A DNA stretch of 30,150 nt from contig DAINRU010000029.1 in NCBI GenBank assembly GCA_036741695.1, forward strand, positions 1-30,150, given 5' to 3'. Numbering within the stretch: the first letter of the stretch is position 1; each line of letters begins with the position of its first letter. The stretch is from JAFANK01 sp036741695 (GTDB taxonomy: Bacteria; Vulcanimicrobiota; Vulcanimicrobiia; Eremiobacterales; Eremiobacteraceae). The position numbers were made by a program, and so were the translations under genes. The notes under the pieces were generated by a model. It searched no databases and had not been told where the DNA came from. It saw only the letters and a program-made list of their open reading frames with translations. Positions 16,808 to 23,943 of this stretch are shown here, piece by piece.

Positions 16808-17248
16808 ATGCCAGAACGGACAGCCGACGCTCGTTGGAACGGAGACTTACGCACAGGGTCGGGCAAAATGCGACTGGGAAGCGGAGCGTTCGAAGGGGCG
16901 TATTCGTTCGCGTCGCGTTTCGAGCAAGGTCAGGGGACTAACCCCGAAGAGCTTGTCGCCGCAGCTCACGCAGGTTGCTTCTCCATGGCAGCGGCGTCAG
17001 GGCTGAGCAAAGCGGGGTTCAAGCCCGAGAGCATCGCGACCAAGGCGACGGTGCATCTCGATTCGGTGAGCGGTGGTTTCAAGATCACACGCATCGACCT
17101 CGATATGGAAGCCGATGTCCCCGGCATCGACGAGGCCAAATTCCTCGAAGTGGCCGAGGCCGCTAAGAAAGGCTGTCCTCTCTCGCAAGCGCTCGCGGCA
17201 GTGCCCGAGATCAAACTCACCGCGCGGCTACGGCAAAAGACCGCCTAG
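16808..17248 (+). CDS. osmC: OsmC-family peroxiredoxin
   Basis: 146-residue OsmC/Ohr-family thiol peroxidase, which reduces organic hydroperoxides in the cytoplasm. The two redox cysteines are Cys57 in AAHAGCFSMA and Cys123 in KKGCPLSQAL. Arg37 and Glu47 or Glu48 are positioned as the family's active-site pair. The pattern and length fit the OsmC branch rather than Ohr. CGGAGG precedes the ATG at a suitable distance. It converges on a MarR-family gene, an arrangement often seen for peroxide-responsive regulation. Confidence 0.88.
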   Translation: MPERTADARWNGDLRTGSGKMRLGSGAFEGAYSFASRFEQGQGTNPEELVAAAHAGCFSMAAASGLSKAGFKPESIATKATVHLDSVSGGFKITRIDLDMEADVPGIDEAKFLEVAEAAKKGCPLSQALAAVPEIKLTARLRQKTA

Positions 17249-17272
17249 CGCGCAGCATCGAGAAGGCCCGCC

Positions 17273-17797
17273 CTAGGCTGGGAGCCGGCGGAGCTGCGGT
17301 GGTGGCGCGCCTGCGTCTTTTGACCCGCTGCCCGATAGCGCGGCGAACAGCTTTGCAAGCGTACTGCTGAGCGCGCGCCGCTCGCGCGCATCCATGCGCT
17401 CAAGCTCCTCATGGATCATCGTGCGGCTGAAGCGGTTTTCCATCTGTGTGGCGAGCTTGCGGCCCTTCGGCGTGAGCTGCAATAAACGTACGCGCCGGTC
17501 CGAACCGCTCTTGACCCGCTCGACAAGGTCGGCTGATTCGAGACGGTCGAGTGTACCCGAGAGATTGCCCATGTCGCATGACAGGGTGCGGGCGAGGTCG
17601 CTTGCCTTCATCTGACCGGCGCGGTGCAGATGCCACATCGCCCCGGCTAAGCCGTCGGACAGCCCGCTGTCGGCCGCGATCCGGCGAAACTCGGCCATCA
17701 AGAGCTTGGCGATGCCCACAATGGACGGGACGATGCTCTCCTCGTAGGGACTGGAGGCCGGGCGCGAATTGGTGCTTGACATTGTTGTCTTTTGCAA
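17273..17797 (-). CDS. MarR-family transcriptional regulator
   Basis: 174-residue winged-helix repressor of the MarR family. The recognition region KASDLARTLSCDMGNLSGTLDRLESADLVERV is followed by the wing (GSDRRVRLLQLTPKG), with the conserved DRR. The start is taken as TTG at 17797 because AGGAG lies 8 bases upstream; the internal ATG at 17782 has no site. The gene is next to osmC and divergent from the STAS gene. Whether it senses peroxide or another ligand is unknown; the recognition helix contains one Cys. Confidence 0.88.
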   Translation of the reverse strand: MQKTTMSSTNSRPASSPYEESIVPSIVGIAKLLMAEFRRIAADSGLSDGLAGAMWHLHRAGQMKASDLARTLSCDMGNLSGTLDRLESADLVERVKSGSDRRVRLLQLTPKGRKLATQMENRFSRTMIHEELERMDARERRALSSTLAKLFAALSGSGSKDAGAPPPQLRRLPA

Positions 17798-17815
17798 GTA
17801 TATTACTCCTACCCT

Positions 17816-17824
17816 ACAAGTTGT
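17816..17824. promoter_or_regulatory. Possible MarR operator
   Basis: ACAAGTTGT, a perfect 9-base palindrome of the ACAA-N-TTGT type, lies in the AT-rich gap between the divergent MarR and STAS genes, with a second CTACAA close by. The placement suits autoregulation, but the site is short. Confidence 0.35.
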
Positions 17825-17889
17825 CGACTACAAATATATCACAAACTCATATAGAACGCAAGACAGCTCCCGAAAGGCCCAGATTCCCT

Positions 17890-18246
17890 GTGGATAGTCA
17901 GATTCTCTCTCAACCCTTCGTCACCGAGATCACGGAACCGCTCCACGACCTCGCCGGAGAACGCCTGCGCAGCGCCGTCCGCGAGCACGTGCGCAGCGGC
18001 CGTCGCGCCCATCTCTTCGACCTGCGTGCCTTGGTCGAGCTGGATTCGGTCACGCTTGGCTCGTTGATCCGCGCGCTGCGCATCGTACGCGAATCCGGCG
18101 GATCTGTCGCGCTCATCGTCGATCAGCCCAGTTTCTTACGCATCTTGTCGATCACCGGGCTCGATCGCGTCTTCCCGGTCTTCAAAGACGAGACCGGTGC
18201 GCGCGCGTCGTTCGGCGCCGCTGACGCCGTGCCGGCGCTGGCTTGA
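17890..18246 (+). CDS. STAS-domain protein (anti-sigma factor antagonist type)
   Basis: 118-residue single STAS domain. The segment HLFDLRALVELDSVTLGSLIRALRIVRESGGSVALI is the conserved strand-loop-helix. In SpoIIAA-type antagonists the phosphorylated residue is the Ser in the D-S segment, which here reads ELDSVTLG, so a regulatory Ser is present. A GTG start at 17890 matches the beginning of the domain; the open frame extends much further upstream but that part is an antisense shadow of the MarR gene. No kinase or sigma factor is adjacent. Confidence 0.8.
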   Translation: MDSQILSQPFVTEITEPLHDLAGERLRSAVREHVRSGRRAHLFDLRALVELDSVTLGSLIRALRIVRESGGSVALIVDQPSFLRILSITGLDRVFPVFKDETGARASFGAADAVPALA

Positions 18247-18260
18247 AGGAGGACCTATCT

Positions 18261-18431
18261 GTGGCAGGCATCTCCGTTTTTTCATCTCTTGACGAGGCTG
18301 AAGCCGCCGGCTTCACCTTCTTCCTCCGCTCGGCAGACGCGATCATCGTGCAACGCACGAACGGACGCTCCCGAGCGCTTGCCGTGGTGGAGGCAGCGTC
18401 TCAGCCGGTGGCCGAGCTCCCGAGCAGATAA
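18261..18431 (+). CDS. Small hypothetical protein coupled to the STAS gene, 56 aa
   Basis: Not recognised. The protein reads like a small alpha/beta module (SVFSSLDEAEAAGFTFFLRSADAIIVQR). The GTG at 18261 is preceded by AAGGAGG (18246-18252) with 8-base spacing, one of the best ribosome binding sites in the window. That site lies on the STAS stop codon, so translation is probably coupled. Confidence 0.6.
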   Translation: MAGISVFSSLDEAEAAGFTFFLRSADAIIVQRTNGRSRALAVVEAASQPVAELPSR

Positions 18432-18461
18432 GCGAGCGGGCCGCCGCACGAGGCGGATCGG

Positions 18462-18896
18462 TTAGCGCTCGGGTTGCGCGCCTAGGCGCGGGAAGTGGGT
18501 GGCAAGTTCGTTGCCCGCTTCCTCGATGCCGTGGATCAGCCCACCAGTGAGATCGCTCGCTGTGATCGCTGCGCTCATCGCGCCGACGACACGATCCCAG
18601 AACTCCTGACCGACCTTCGTGTGAATGCCGGCGTCGCCGACGATGGCGAACTCACGGCGGGCGGGGACGACGAAGAAGAGCACGCCATTGTGCTCGGGCG
18701 TGCGGTCGAGGCGCAGGCGCCTAAAGAGCGCCATGGCGTGATCGATCGTCGCCCCTCTGAAATCGTGCGAGAGCGTGACGTGCAGCTTGCCTGTGGTCCG
18801 CGCTTCGGCCGCGTCGATAGCGGCGCGGATACGATGCTCGTCCACGTGACGGGCAAGTTTGTGGCGCCTCCGCTGAGGCACGGCTACGGCTGCCAT
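18462..18896 (-). CDS. TPM-domain protein, cytoplasmic type
   Basis: 144-residue protein consisting mainly of a TPM domain: IRAAIDAAEARTTGKLHVTL, then VLFFVVPARREFAIVGDAGIHTKVG, and a C-terminal helix. There is no signal peptide, unlike its upstream neighbour. The ATG at 18896 overlaps the upstream TGA (TGATG) and has AGGAGG 6 bases before it; the longer in-frame ORF is an artefact of the neighbour's Gly-rich region. It is the last gene of the LemA-TPM-TPM operon. Confidence 0.82.
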   Translation of the reverse strand: MAAVAVPQRRRHKLARHVDEHRIRAAIDAAEARTTGKLHVTLSHDFRGATIDHAMALFRRLRLDRTPEHNGVLFFVVPARREFAIVGDAGIHTKVGQEFWDRVVGAMSAAITASDLTGGLIHGIEEAGNELATHFPRLGAQPER

Positions 18897-19657
18897 CACC
18901 ATCCTCCTGAAGCCCCTCCGCCACCGCCCATGCCACCGCCGCCCGAGAAGCCCCCACCTCCGCCGCCGCCACCCCAAGATCCGCCGGAACCGCCTCCCCA
19001 ACCGCCTCCCCAGAAGATGGGACCGGATCCGATCGTGTAATAGCGGCCGGCGCGAGCGCGGATGATCGCGAACAGGAGGAAGAACACGACGACGACGATG
19101 ATGACCCACAGACCGCTGACATCCGAACCACTGCTGCCGGCATACGGCTGTGGCGTCGCGCCGTTCTCCCCGCCGATCGTGGCGAGGATCGCGCTCACGC
19201 CCGCGGTCACCGCTCCGTCTCCATCGCCCTCGCGCATGCGTGGCGCGATCTCGTTGCGAATGATGCCCGACGCTATGGCATCGGTGAGCGTCCCTTCCAT
19301 GCCATAGCCCACCTCGATGCGCGCCTTGCGATCCTGTGTGAAGATGAAAAGCGCCACGCCGTCGTCGAGTCCCTTACGGCCGACCTTCCAGGCGGTGAAC
19401 GCCCGGATCGTCCAGTCCTCGAGCGGAGTGTCGCCCGTCGTGGTGCCGATCCAGACGACGACCTGGTGGCCTGTGGCGCGATTGTAGCTCGCCAAGCGCG
19501 CGTCGAGTGTATCGCGCGTCGCTGGCGTGAGGAGCGAAGCGTTGTCCGTCACCCAGGTCGTGGGTGAGGGCGGGATCGGCACCTCGGCTGCTCGCGCAGC
19601 GGCCGGCGCGAACGCCACGAGCATGCTGGCGACGACTGCGACCAGCAGCTCGCGCAC
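18896..19657 (-). CDS. TPM-domain (YgcG-like) membrane protein with poly-Gly tail
   Basis: 253 residues: a signal peptide (about 1-23), a TPM domain (about 30-160, with VTDNASLLTPATRDTLDARL and IEVGYGMEGTLTDAIASGIIRNEIAPRM), a membrane helix (about 181-200) and a long Gly/Trp/Ser tail typical of YgcG proteins. Members commonly sit beside LemA and are thought to act at the cell envelope, with function unsettled. The GTG start is 4 bases after the lemA stop. Confidence 0.88.
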   Translation of the reverse strand: MRELLVAVVASMLVAFAPAAARAAEVPIPPSPTTWVTDNASLLTPATRDTLDARLASYNRATGHQVVVWIGTTTGDTPLEDWTIRAFTAWKVGRKGLDDGVALFIFTQDRKARIEVGYGMEGTLTDAIASGIIRNEIAPRMREGDGDGAVTAGVSAILATIGGENGATPQPYAGSSGSDVSGLWVIIVVVVFFLLFAIIRARAGRYYTIGSGPIFWGGGWGGGSGGSWGGGGGGGGFSGGGGMGGGGGASGGW

Positions 19658-19661
19658 GATG

Positions 19662-20270
19662 TTAGAAGGTCACCTTCGGGGCGGTTTCGGCGCTGGGTTG
19701 TGCCTGGAAGTAGGCCTTCGTCTTGAACCGGTCGCCGAAGAAGTTCGCGTAGATGACGGTGGGAAAGGTCTGCCGAGCGGTATTGAAGGCCTGCGCGGTG
19801 TCGTTGTAGCGCATGCGCTCGACCGCGATCCGGTTCTCGGTGCCTTCGAGCTGTGATTGCAGCGTGAGGAAGTTCTCGTTGGCCTTGAGCTCCGGATAGC
19901 GCTCGACGACGACGAGCAAGCGCGAGAGCGCCGACGTCAGGCCGTCTTGCGCCGCCTGGTATTGCGACAGCGCCTGCTGGTTCGTGGTGATCGCCGACGG
20001 GCTGGGGAGCTGTACCTGTCCGACTTTTGCGCGGGCCTCGGCCACGGCGATGTACGTGCTCTTTTCGAAGTTCGCCACGCCCTTCACGGTCGCGACGAGG
20101 TTGGGGATGAGATCCGCGCGCCGCTGGTAGACGTTTTGCACCTGACCCCATTGCGCTTGGACCGCCTGATCGAGCGCGACGAGTTTGTTGTACGCTCCGA
20201 TGGCGGACGCCGCGATCAAGACGATGATGAGGACGAGCGCGCCAAGACAACCGAGTCCAAAGCGATTCAT
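19662..20270 (-). CDS. lemA: LemA family protein
   Basis: 202-residue LemA protein: one N-terminal membrane helix (about 6-26), followed by the conserved helical bundle with NKLVALDQAVQAQWGQVQNVYQRRADLIPNLVATVKG, which is diagnostic. RYPELKANENFLTLQSQLEGTENRIAVERMRYND is the second hallmark. The role in the envelope is unknown, though association with TPM proteins is widespread. It is the first gene of a three-gene minus-strand operon. Confidence 0.95.
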   Translation of the reverse strand: MNRFGLGCLGALVLIIVLIAASAIGAYNKLVALDQAVQAQWGQVQNVYQRRADLIPNLVATVKGVANFEKSTYIAVAEARAKVGQVQLPSPSAITTNQQALSQYQAAQDGLTSALSRLLVVVERYPELKANENFLTLQSQLEGTENRIAVERMRYNDTAQAFNTARQTFPTVIYANFFGDRFKTKAYFQAQPSAETAPKVTF

Positions 20271-20313
20271 ATCAAATTGTTCTCCCCGCCGACCCTTCGT
20301 GAGAAAGCCGAAG

Positions 20314-21372
20314 TCATCCCTTGAACCGCGTGGGCTGCCGTGCTTCCTTATGGACGGCCTTCCAGCGCGCTTTGTGCTCGGCGCGGGCCTTTACGTCGGT
20401 CTTGCGCTCTTGGAACTCGAGCTCGCGTGCCAGCTTTCTGAAATTGCGCAGGCGCGCTTCGTCCAGGCCATTGCCGAGCGCCGCGCGCACTGCGCAGCCC
20501 GGCTCCACATCGTGTGCGCAGTCGGCAAACCTGCAGTGTCGGCGCAGCGCCTCGATATCGGCGAACGCTTCATGCAGACCTTCGGCAGCCGCCCACAACT
20601 GGAGCTCGCGCATGCCCGGCGTGTCGAGCAGCAACCCGCCGGATGGCAGCGGCACGAGACTTCTATGGGTGGTCGTGTGCCGTCCGCGGGCGTCACCTGC
20701 GCGGACCGCACCTGTCGGCAAGATGTCGGCTCCGAGGAACGCATTGATGAGGGTGGATTTGCCGACGCCCGATGAGCCCACCACGGCCACTGTCTGGCCG
20801 ACGCCGAGAAACGGCGCCAGCGTGTCGACGCCGTCGTCGTGGATGGCCGAGATGATGTGGACGGGGATACCCGACGACAGCGATCCGAGTTCGTCGAGCT
20901 TGCGCTCGAGATCCGAACAGAGGTCGGCCTTGTTGAGGACGATCACTGGTTGTGTCTGGCTCTCCCACGCCAGCGCCACGTAGCGTTCGATGCGCCGCGG
21001 ATTGAAATCCGCGTCGAGCGCGCTGACCAAGAACATGGTGTCGACGTTCGCCCCGATGATCTGCTCCTCGGTCGCGCTGCCGGCGGCCTGACGGACGATC
21101 GCGTTGCGGCGAGACAGGACGGCATGGATGGATGCGCCGCCGTCGCCGGTAGGCGTGAAGACGACCCAGTCTCCGACCGCCGGGTAGTCGATGCGCCGCA
21201 TAGCCCCGTGACGCAACCGGCCATCGATCCTCGCGCTGCGTTCACCCTCGGCGGACAGCAGGCGATAGGCTTCGCGGAACTCCGCGCAGATACGTCCGGG
21301 AATGAGGTCGGGAAACGACGTTTGCTGCTGCGTCGCGAAGTGCGGCGCCCAGCCGAGTTCGGATAAAAGCAC
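20314..21372 (-). CDS. rsgA: RsgA, ribosome small-subunit-dependent GTPase A
   Basis: Circularly permuted GTPase that assists late 30S subunit maturation. In the 352 residues the G4 motif NKAD (147-150) comes before the P-loop GSSGVGKST (199-207) and DTPG (250-253), the hallmark of the permutation. The N-terminus is the OB-fold. The C-terminus has a zinc-knuckle cluster HCRFADCAHDVEPGC. The GTG start has AGGGAG about 8 bases upstream. Confidence 0.94.
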   Translation of the reverse strand: MLLSELGWAPHFATQQQTSFPDLIPGRICAEFREAYRLLSAEGERSARIDGRLRHGAMRRIDYPAVGDWVVFTPTGDGGASIHAVLSRRNAIVRQAAGSATEEQIIGANVDTMFLVSALDADFNPRRIERYVALAWESQTQPVIVLNKADLCSDLERKLDELGSLSSGIPVHIISAIHDDGVDTLAPFLGVGQTVAVVGSSGVGKSTLINAFLGADILPTGAVRAGDARGRHTTTHRSLVPLPSGGLLLDTPGMRELQLWAAAEGLHEAFADIEALRRHCRFADCAHDVEPGCAVRAALGNGLDEARLRNFRKLARELEFQERKTDVKARAEHKARWKAVHKEARQPTRFKG

Positions 21373-21670
21373 TGCTTAGCTCCCTCATAGTCTGCAAGCG
21401 ATGAAGATATGGCGCAGACGTGGGGGGAGTGCGCGGCGAGGACCGGCGGGCCTTAGGGAGTTGCCTGTATTAGGCGATGGGCGAAAGACTCCACGTGAGG
21501 GCCGGCTCTTCGTGCGCGCTGGACATCCCGCGACGTCCGCGCATGGCGGCGACGACAAGAACAGTCATGAGAACAGGCCCTCCTTTCGCAATAGCGATTG
21601 GCGTGATGCTTCTTCTGCCGCCCACAGCTGGACTCATTCTTGCGGCCAGCGCTGGGTCGTGCGACCGTAA
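21373..21670. other. 298-base gap between rsgA and the DUF1453-like gene
   Basis: Only one small open frame with a good ribosome binding site (minus strand, 21470-21568) stands out. I see no rRNA, tRNA or clear terminator. Confidence 0.4.
21470..21568 (-). CDS. Possible small protein, 32 aa
   Basis: Begins MTVLVVAAMRGRRG and ends LSPIA. AAAGGAGG at 21579-21586 lies 10 bases before its ATG, a near-perfect ribosome binding site that is hard to explain otherwise. No homology is recognised and there is no membrane segment. It sits downstream of the DUF1453-like gene on the same strand. Confidence 0.35.
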   Translation of the reverse strand: MTVLVVAAMRGRRGMSSAHEEPALTWSLSPIA

Positions 21671-22180
21671 TCAGTCGGTCCTTGGAACCGGAGCCTGCGC
21701 GTACGCCCGCGCTAGATACACGCGAAGTCCGACGACCACGCCCACGGCGAGGACGAGTAGCAAGATGCTGATGATGTTGAACGCACCGACGCTCGCCGGC
21801 ATGCCGGCAGGTGTCGTCCCGTAGACAAACCGGATGCCGACGCGCACGGCGAGCACGGCGAGGAATATTCCGGCTCCCAGAGGCGACATCTTGACGAACA
21901 TCGCGCGAGCGGCGTGGTCGACGCGGATCGTCGTATGGGTGCCTTGGTAGAACCCGATCGCCCCGCCCACCACGAGCGCGAGGGCCGCGAGACCGATGTC
22001 GGCCGGGGTCGTGAAGTTGTCGGTGACCATGATCGCTATGGTCAGACAGGCGAACAACGCGGGAATCACCCACATGGTCAGGAGGCCGAAGCGTTGCTCT
22101 CGCACCATACGGCGAACGCGTAGCACGATGATCAGCGCGATCACCACAAAGGAGATGAGCAGGGCTTCGTTATGGATCAT
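21671..22180 (-). CDS. Multi-pass membrane protein (DUF1453/CcdC-like)
   Basis: 169 residues with five or so hydrophobic segments: ALLISFVVIALIIVL, LTMWVIPALFACLTIAIMV, IGLAALALVVGGAIGFY, AGIFLAVLAVRVGI and ISILLLVLAVGVVVGL. The RVRRMVREQRFG segment after the first helix recalls DUF1453/CcdC-like proteins, a tentative match. The ATG at 22180 is preferred over GTG 22189, which would overlap its own GAGGTG ribosome binding site. Confidence 0.65.
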   Translation of the reverse strand: MIHNEALLISFVVIALIIVLRVRRMVREQRFGLLTMWVIPALFACLTIAIMVTDNFTTPADIGLAALALVVGGAIGFYQGTHTTIRVDHAARAMFVKMSPLGAGIFLAVLAVRVGIRFVYGTTPAGMPASVGAFNIISILLLVLAVGVVVGLRVYLARAYAQAPVPRTD

Positions 22181-22246
22181 CGGCAACACCTCACGGACTG
22201 ACGCGCGTGAGGTTCGATGGAGCTGTGGCGTAACCCTTAGATAGCG

Positions 22247-22275
22247 CTACGGGCGGCTCAAGAGCCGCCCCGTAG
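22247..22275 (-). terminator. Strong GC-rich hairpin, possible terminator
   Basis: CTACGGGCGGCTC and GAGCCGCCCCGTAG pair over 13 base pairs with one bulge around a two-base centre. It lies downstream of the VOC/small-ORF unit on the minus strand. There is no long T tract, so it may only stall transcription or protect the 3' end. Confidence 0.45.
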
Positions 22276-22313
22276 GAGTTATCGTCGTGGCAAGAACGCA
22301 GTGCTCAAGGCTG

Positions 22314-22454
22314 CTAGATACGTACGCCCCAGCCGCCGAACAGCTCTGCGATAACGCCCTGTGGCACGTGCACCAACGCGGTGCGGGACTGCGCGAGGAG
22401 CTCGCTTGCCGCCTCATCGCTCACGATCGCCGCTCGCTCTACCAACATCATCAT
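22314..22454 (-). CDS. Possible small protein downstream of the VOC gene, 46 aa
   Basis: Begins MMMLVERAAIVSDEAASELL and ends FGGWGVRI. It follows the VOC gene by 43 bases on the same strand and has a purine-rich GAGAAGAG just before the ATG. It is the only frame that fills the gap to the hairpin. No homology is recognised. Confidence 0.35.
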   Translation of the reverse strand: MMMLVERAAIVSDEAASELLAQSRTALVHVPQGVIAELFGGWGVRI

Positions 22455-22497
22455 CTCTTCTCGACTTTCCGGCCGCCTGTGGGCGGCGACTTCTGGT

Positions 22498-22866
22498 TTA
22501 TACCTTGCGCTGGTGGAGCATGAACGAATTGCCTTCGCTATCCTCCACCTGGACCATGTGGCAGACTTCTGATTCGAACGGCTCATCGCTGATCTTGACC
22601 CCTTGGGATCGCAACTGCTTGATGGCTTCTTTGATGTCCGGCACGGCGAAGAAGACGCCCGCACTCGGATGCCAGCTGCCATCGGACATCTTCCAGACGC
22701 CAAACGTCGAGCCGTCTGCCAGCTCGAACTCTGCGCCTTGCTCGCCATCCCAGGAGGGGGTGAGCCCGAGCGTGTTTTTGTAGAAATCAACAGCGCGCTT
22801 CGCGTCTTTGACGAGATACGCATGGATGTCGATGCCGGTGGCCTTGATGCCGGTTGCTGTGACCAT
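22498..22866 (-). CDS. VOC (glyoxalase/bleomycin resistance) superfamily protein
   Basis: 122-residue single VOC domain: AYLVKDAKRAVDFYKNTLGLTPSWD at the first beta-alpha-beta unit and VFFAVPDIKEAIKQLRSQGVKI at the second, ending in VQVEDSEGNSFMLHQ. These give metal-ligand candidates His15 (IDIHAYLV), a Glu in the EFEL strand and a late Glu. It may be a dioxygenase, isomerase or resistance protein; the substrate is unknown. It is divergent from the WYL regulator, which may control it. Confidence 0.88.
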   Translation of the reverse strand: MVTATGIKATGIDIHAYLVKDAKRAVDFYKNTLGLTPSWDGEQGAEFELADGSTFGVWKMSDGSWHPSAGVFFAVPDIKEAIKQLRSQGVKISDEPFESEVCHMVQVEDSEGNSFMLHQRKV

Positions 22867-22929
22867 GATCGGTCCCTACCTTTCAGAAGAGCGTGGTTTC
22901 CTTACACAAACCATGCTACGACTTAATAG

Positions 22930-22959
22930 TTGACATCTGATGTCATATTTATGTAGGAT
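22930..22959 (+). promoter_or_regulatory. Promoter with palindromic operator for the WYL regulator
   Basis: TTGACA at 22930-22935 and TAGGAT at 22954-22959 form a plausible promoter (18-base spacing). TGACATCTGATGTCA (22931-22945), perfect 7-base arms around one T, overlaps the -35 element. It sits in the gap between divergent VOC and regulator genes, as expected for an autoregulatory site. Confidence 0.55.
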
Positions 22960-22968
22960 ACTGGAATC

Positions 22969-23919
22969 ATGAAGTCAGGACGGCTGCTTGCCATGCTTCT
23001 GCTGCTTCAGGCTCGCGGCCGGATGTCGGCGCGTCAGATCTCAGATGAGCTAGAGGTCTCTCAGCGCACGATCTACCGCGATCTTGACGCGCTTAGCGCT
23101 GCGGGGGTGCCCGTGCACGCCGAACGTGGCGTTTCGGGGGGCATCGTCTTGGCGGATGGATATCGCAAAGCGCTGACGCAGTTCAACGAGGACGAGATCC
23201 GGGCGCTCTTCATCGCGGGCGACAGCTTGCTTGCCGACGTCGGGATCGAGGACAGGCGCCCGCATGCGCTCGAGAAGCTCGCAGGCGCCTTGCCCCACGC
23301 CCAGCGCCGCGCGGCGGAGATCATGCGTGGGCGCATCTACCTGGACCACCGGCGCTGGAAACAAACAGCTCCGCCGCGCGCGTTTCTCGCGACGCTGCGC
23401 GTGGCGATCTGGGAAGACCGCCGCGTCATCCTTCGATATCGGGACCAGAACCGCAAGATGAGCGAGCGCGTCATCGACCCGCTCGGGCTCGTCGCCAAGG
23501 CAGGCGTCTGGTATCTCGTCGCTCGATCCGGCGACGACATGCGGACGTTTCGCGCCGAGCGGATCCTGGGCGTGGAAGAGACCGACGCGCGTTTCGCGCG
23601 GCCCGAGGGATTCGACCTCACCGAATTCTGGCGGGATTGGACGGCGAAATACGAAGAGAGCATGCCCGGCTATCCCGTCATTCTCCGCGTCTCGAGCGAG
23701 GCCGTCGAAGAGGTGACCGGGTATTGGGAAGCACATGTTCTCGACCATGCTCACCGTTCGACGACGACGCTCGTCAAGGTGCTCTTCCCCGGCGAGAGTG
23801 CTGCCGTGCACCAGCTCGTCGCCTGGGGCCGCGGGGTCGAGGTCGTGGAGCCGCCCGAGCTGCGCGCGAAGGTCCTGTCCAGCGCACGTGCGGTCGTCGA
23901 TCAGTACGGGGCAGGGTAG
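22969..23919 (+). CDS. WYL-domain transcriptional regulator (YafY-like)
   Basis: 316 residues. The N-terminal helix-turn-helix (18-42, with SARQISDELEVSQRTIYRDLDAL) is followed by the WYL domain; the name motif is at 181-183 in GVWYLVARSG, with conserved arginines downstream (MRTFRAERI). Such regulators bind a nucleotide or DNA-like ligand in many systems. Being divergent from the VOC gene and sharing a palindrome with it suggests local control. The aldehyde dehydrogenase starts 24 bases after the stop and may be in the same unit. Confidence 0.9.
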   Translation: MKSGRLLAMLLLLQARGRMSARQISDELEVSQRTIYRDLDALSAAGVPVHAERGVSGGIVLADGYRKALTQFNEDEIRALFIAGDSLLADVGIEDRRPHALEKLAGALPHAQRRAAEIMRGRIYLDHRRWKQTAPPRAFLATLRVAIWEDRRVILRYRDQNRKMSERVIDPLGLVAKAGVWYLVARSGDDMRTFRAERILGVEETDARFARPEGFDLTEFWRDWTAKYEESMPGYPVILRVSSEAVEEVTGYWEAHVLDHAHRSTTTLVKVLFPGESAAVHQLVAWGRGVEVVEPPELRAKVLSSARAVVDQYGAG

Positions 23920-23943
23920 AGCGGGTAGCGGAGCCGTCGTCTG

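Noticed and set aside
17551..17889. N-terminal extension of the STAS protein
   Set aside because: The extension is antisense to the MarR gene and Arg/Ser-rich; the STAS domain begins at the GTG at 17890.
18897..19109. N-terminal extension of the second TPM protein
   Set aside because: Arg-rich translation of the neighbour's Gly repeat in another frame; the ATG at 18896 has an AGGAGG site.
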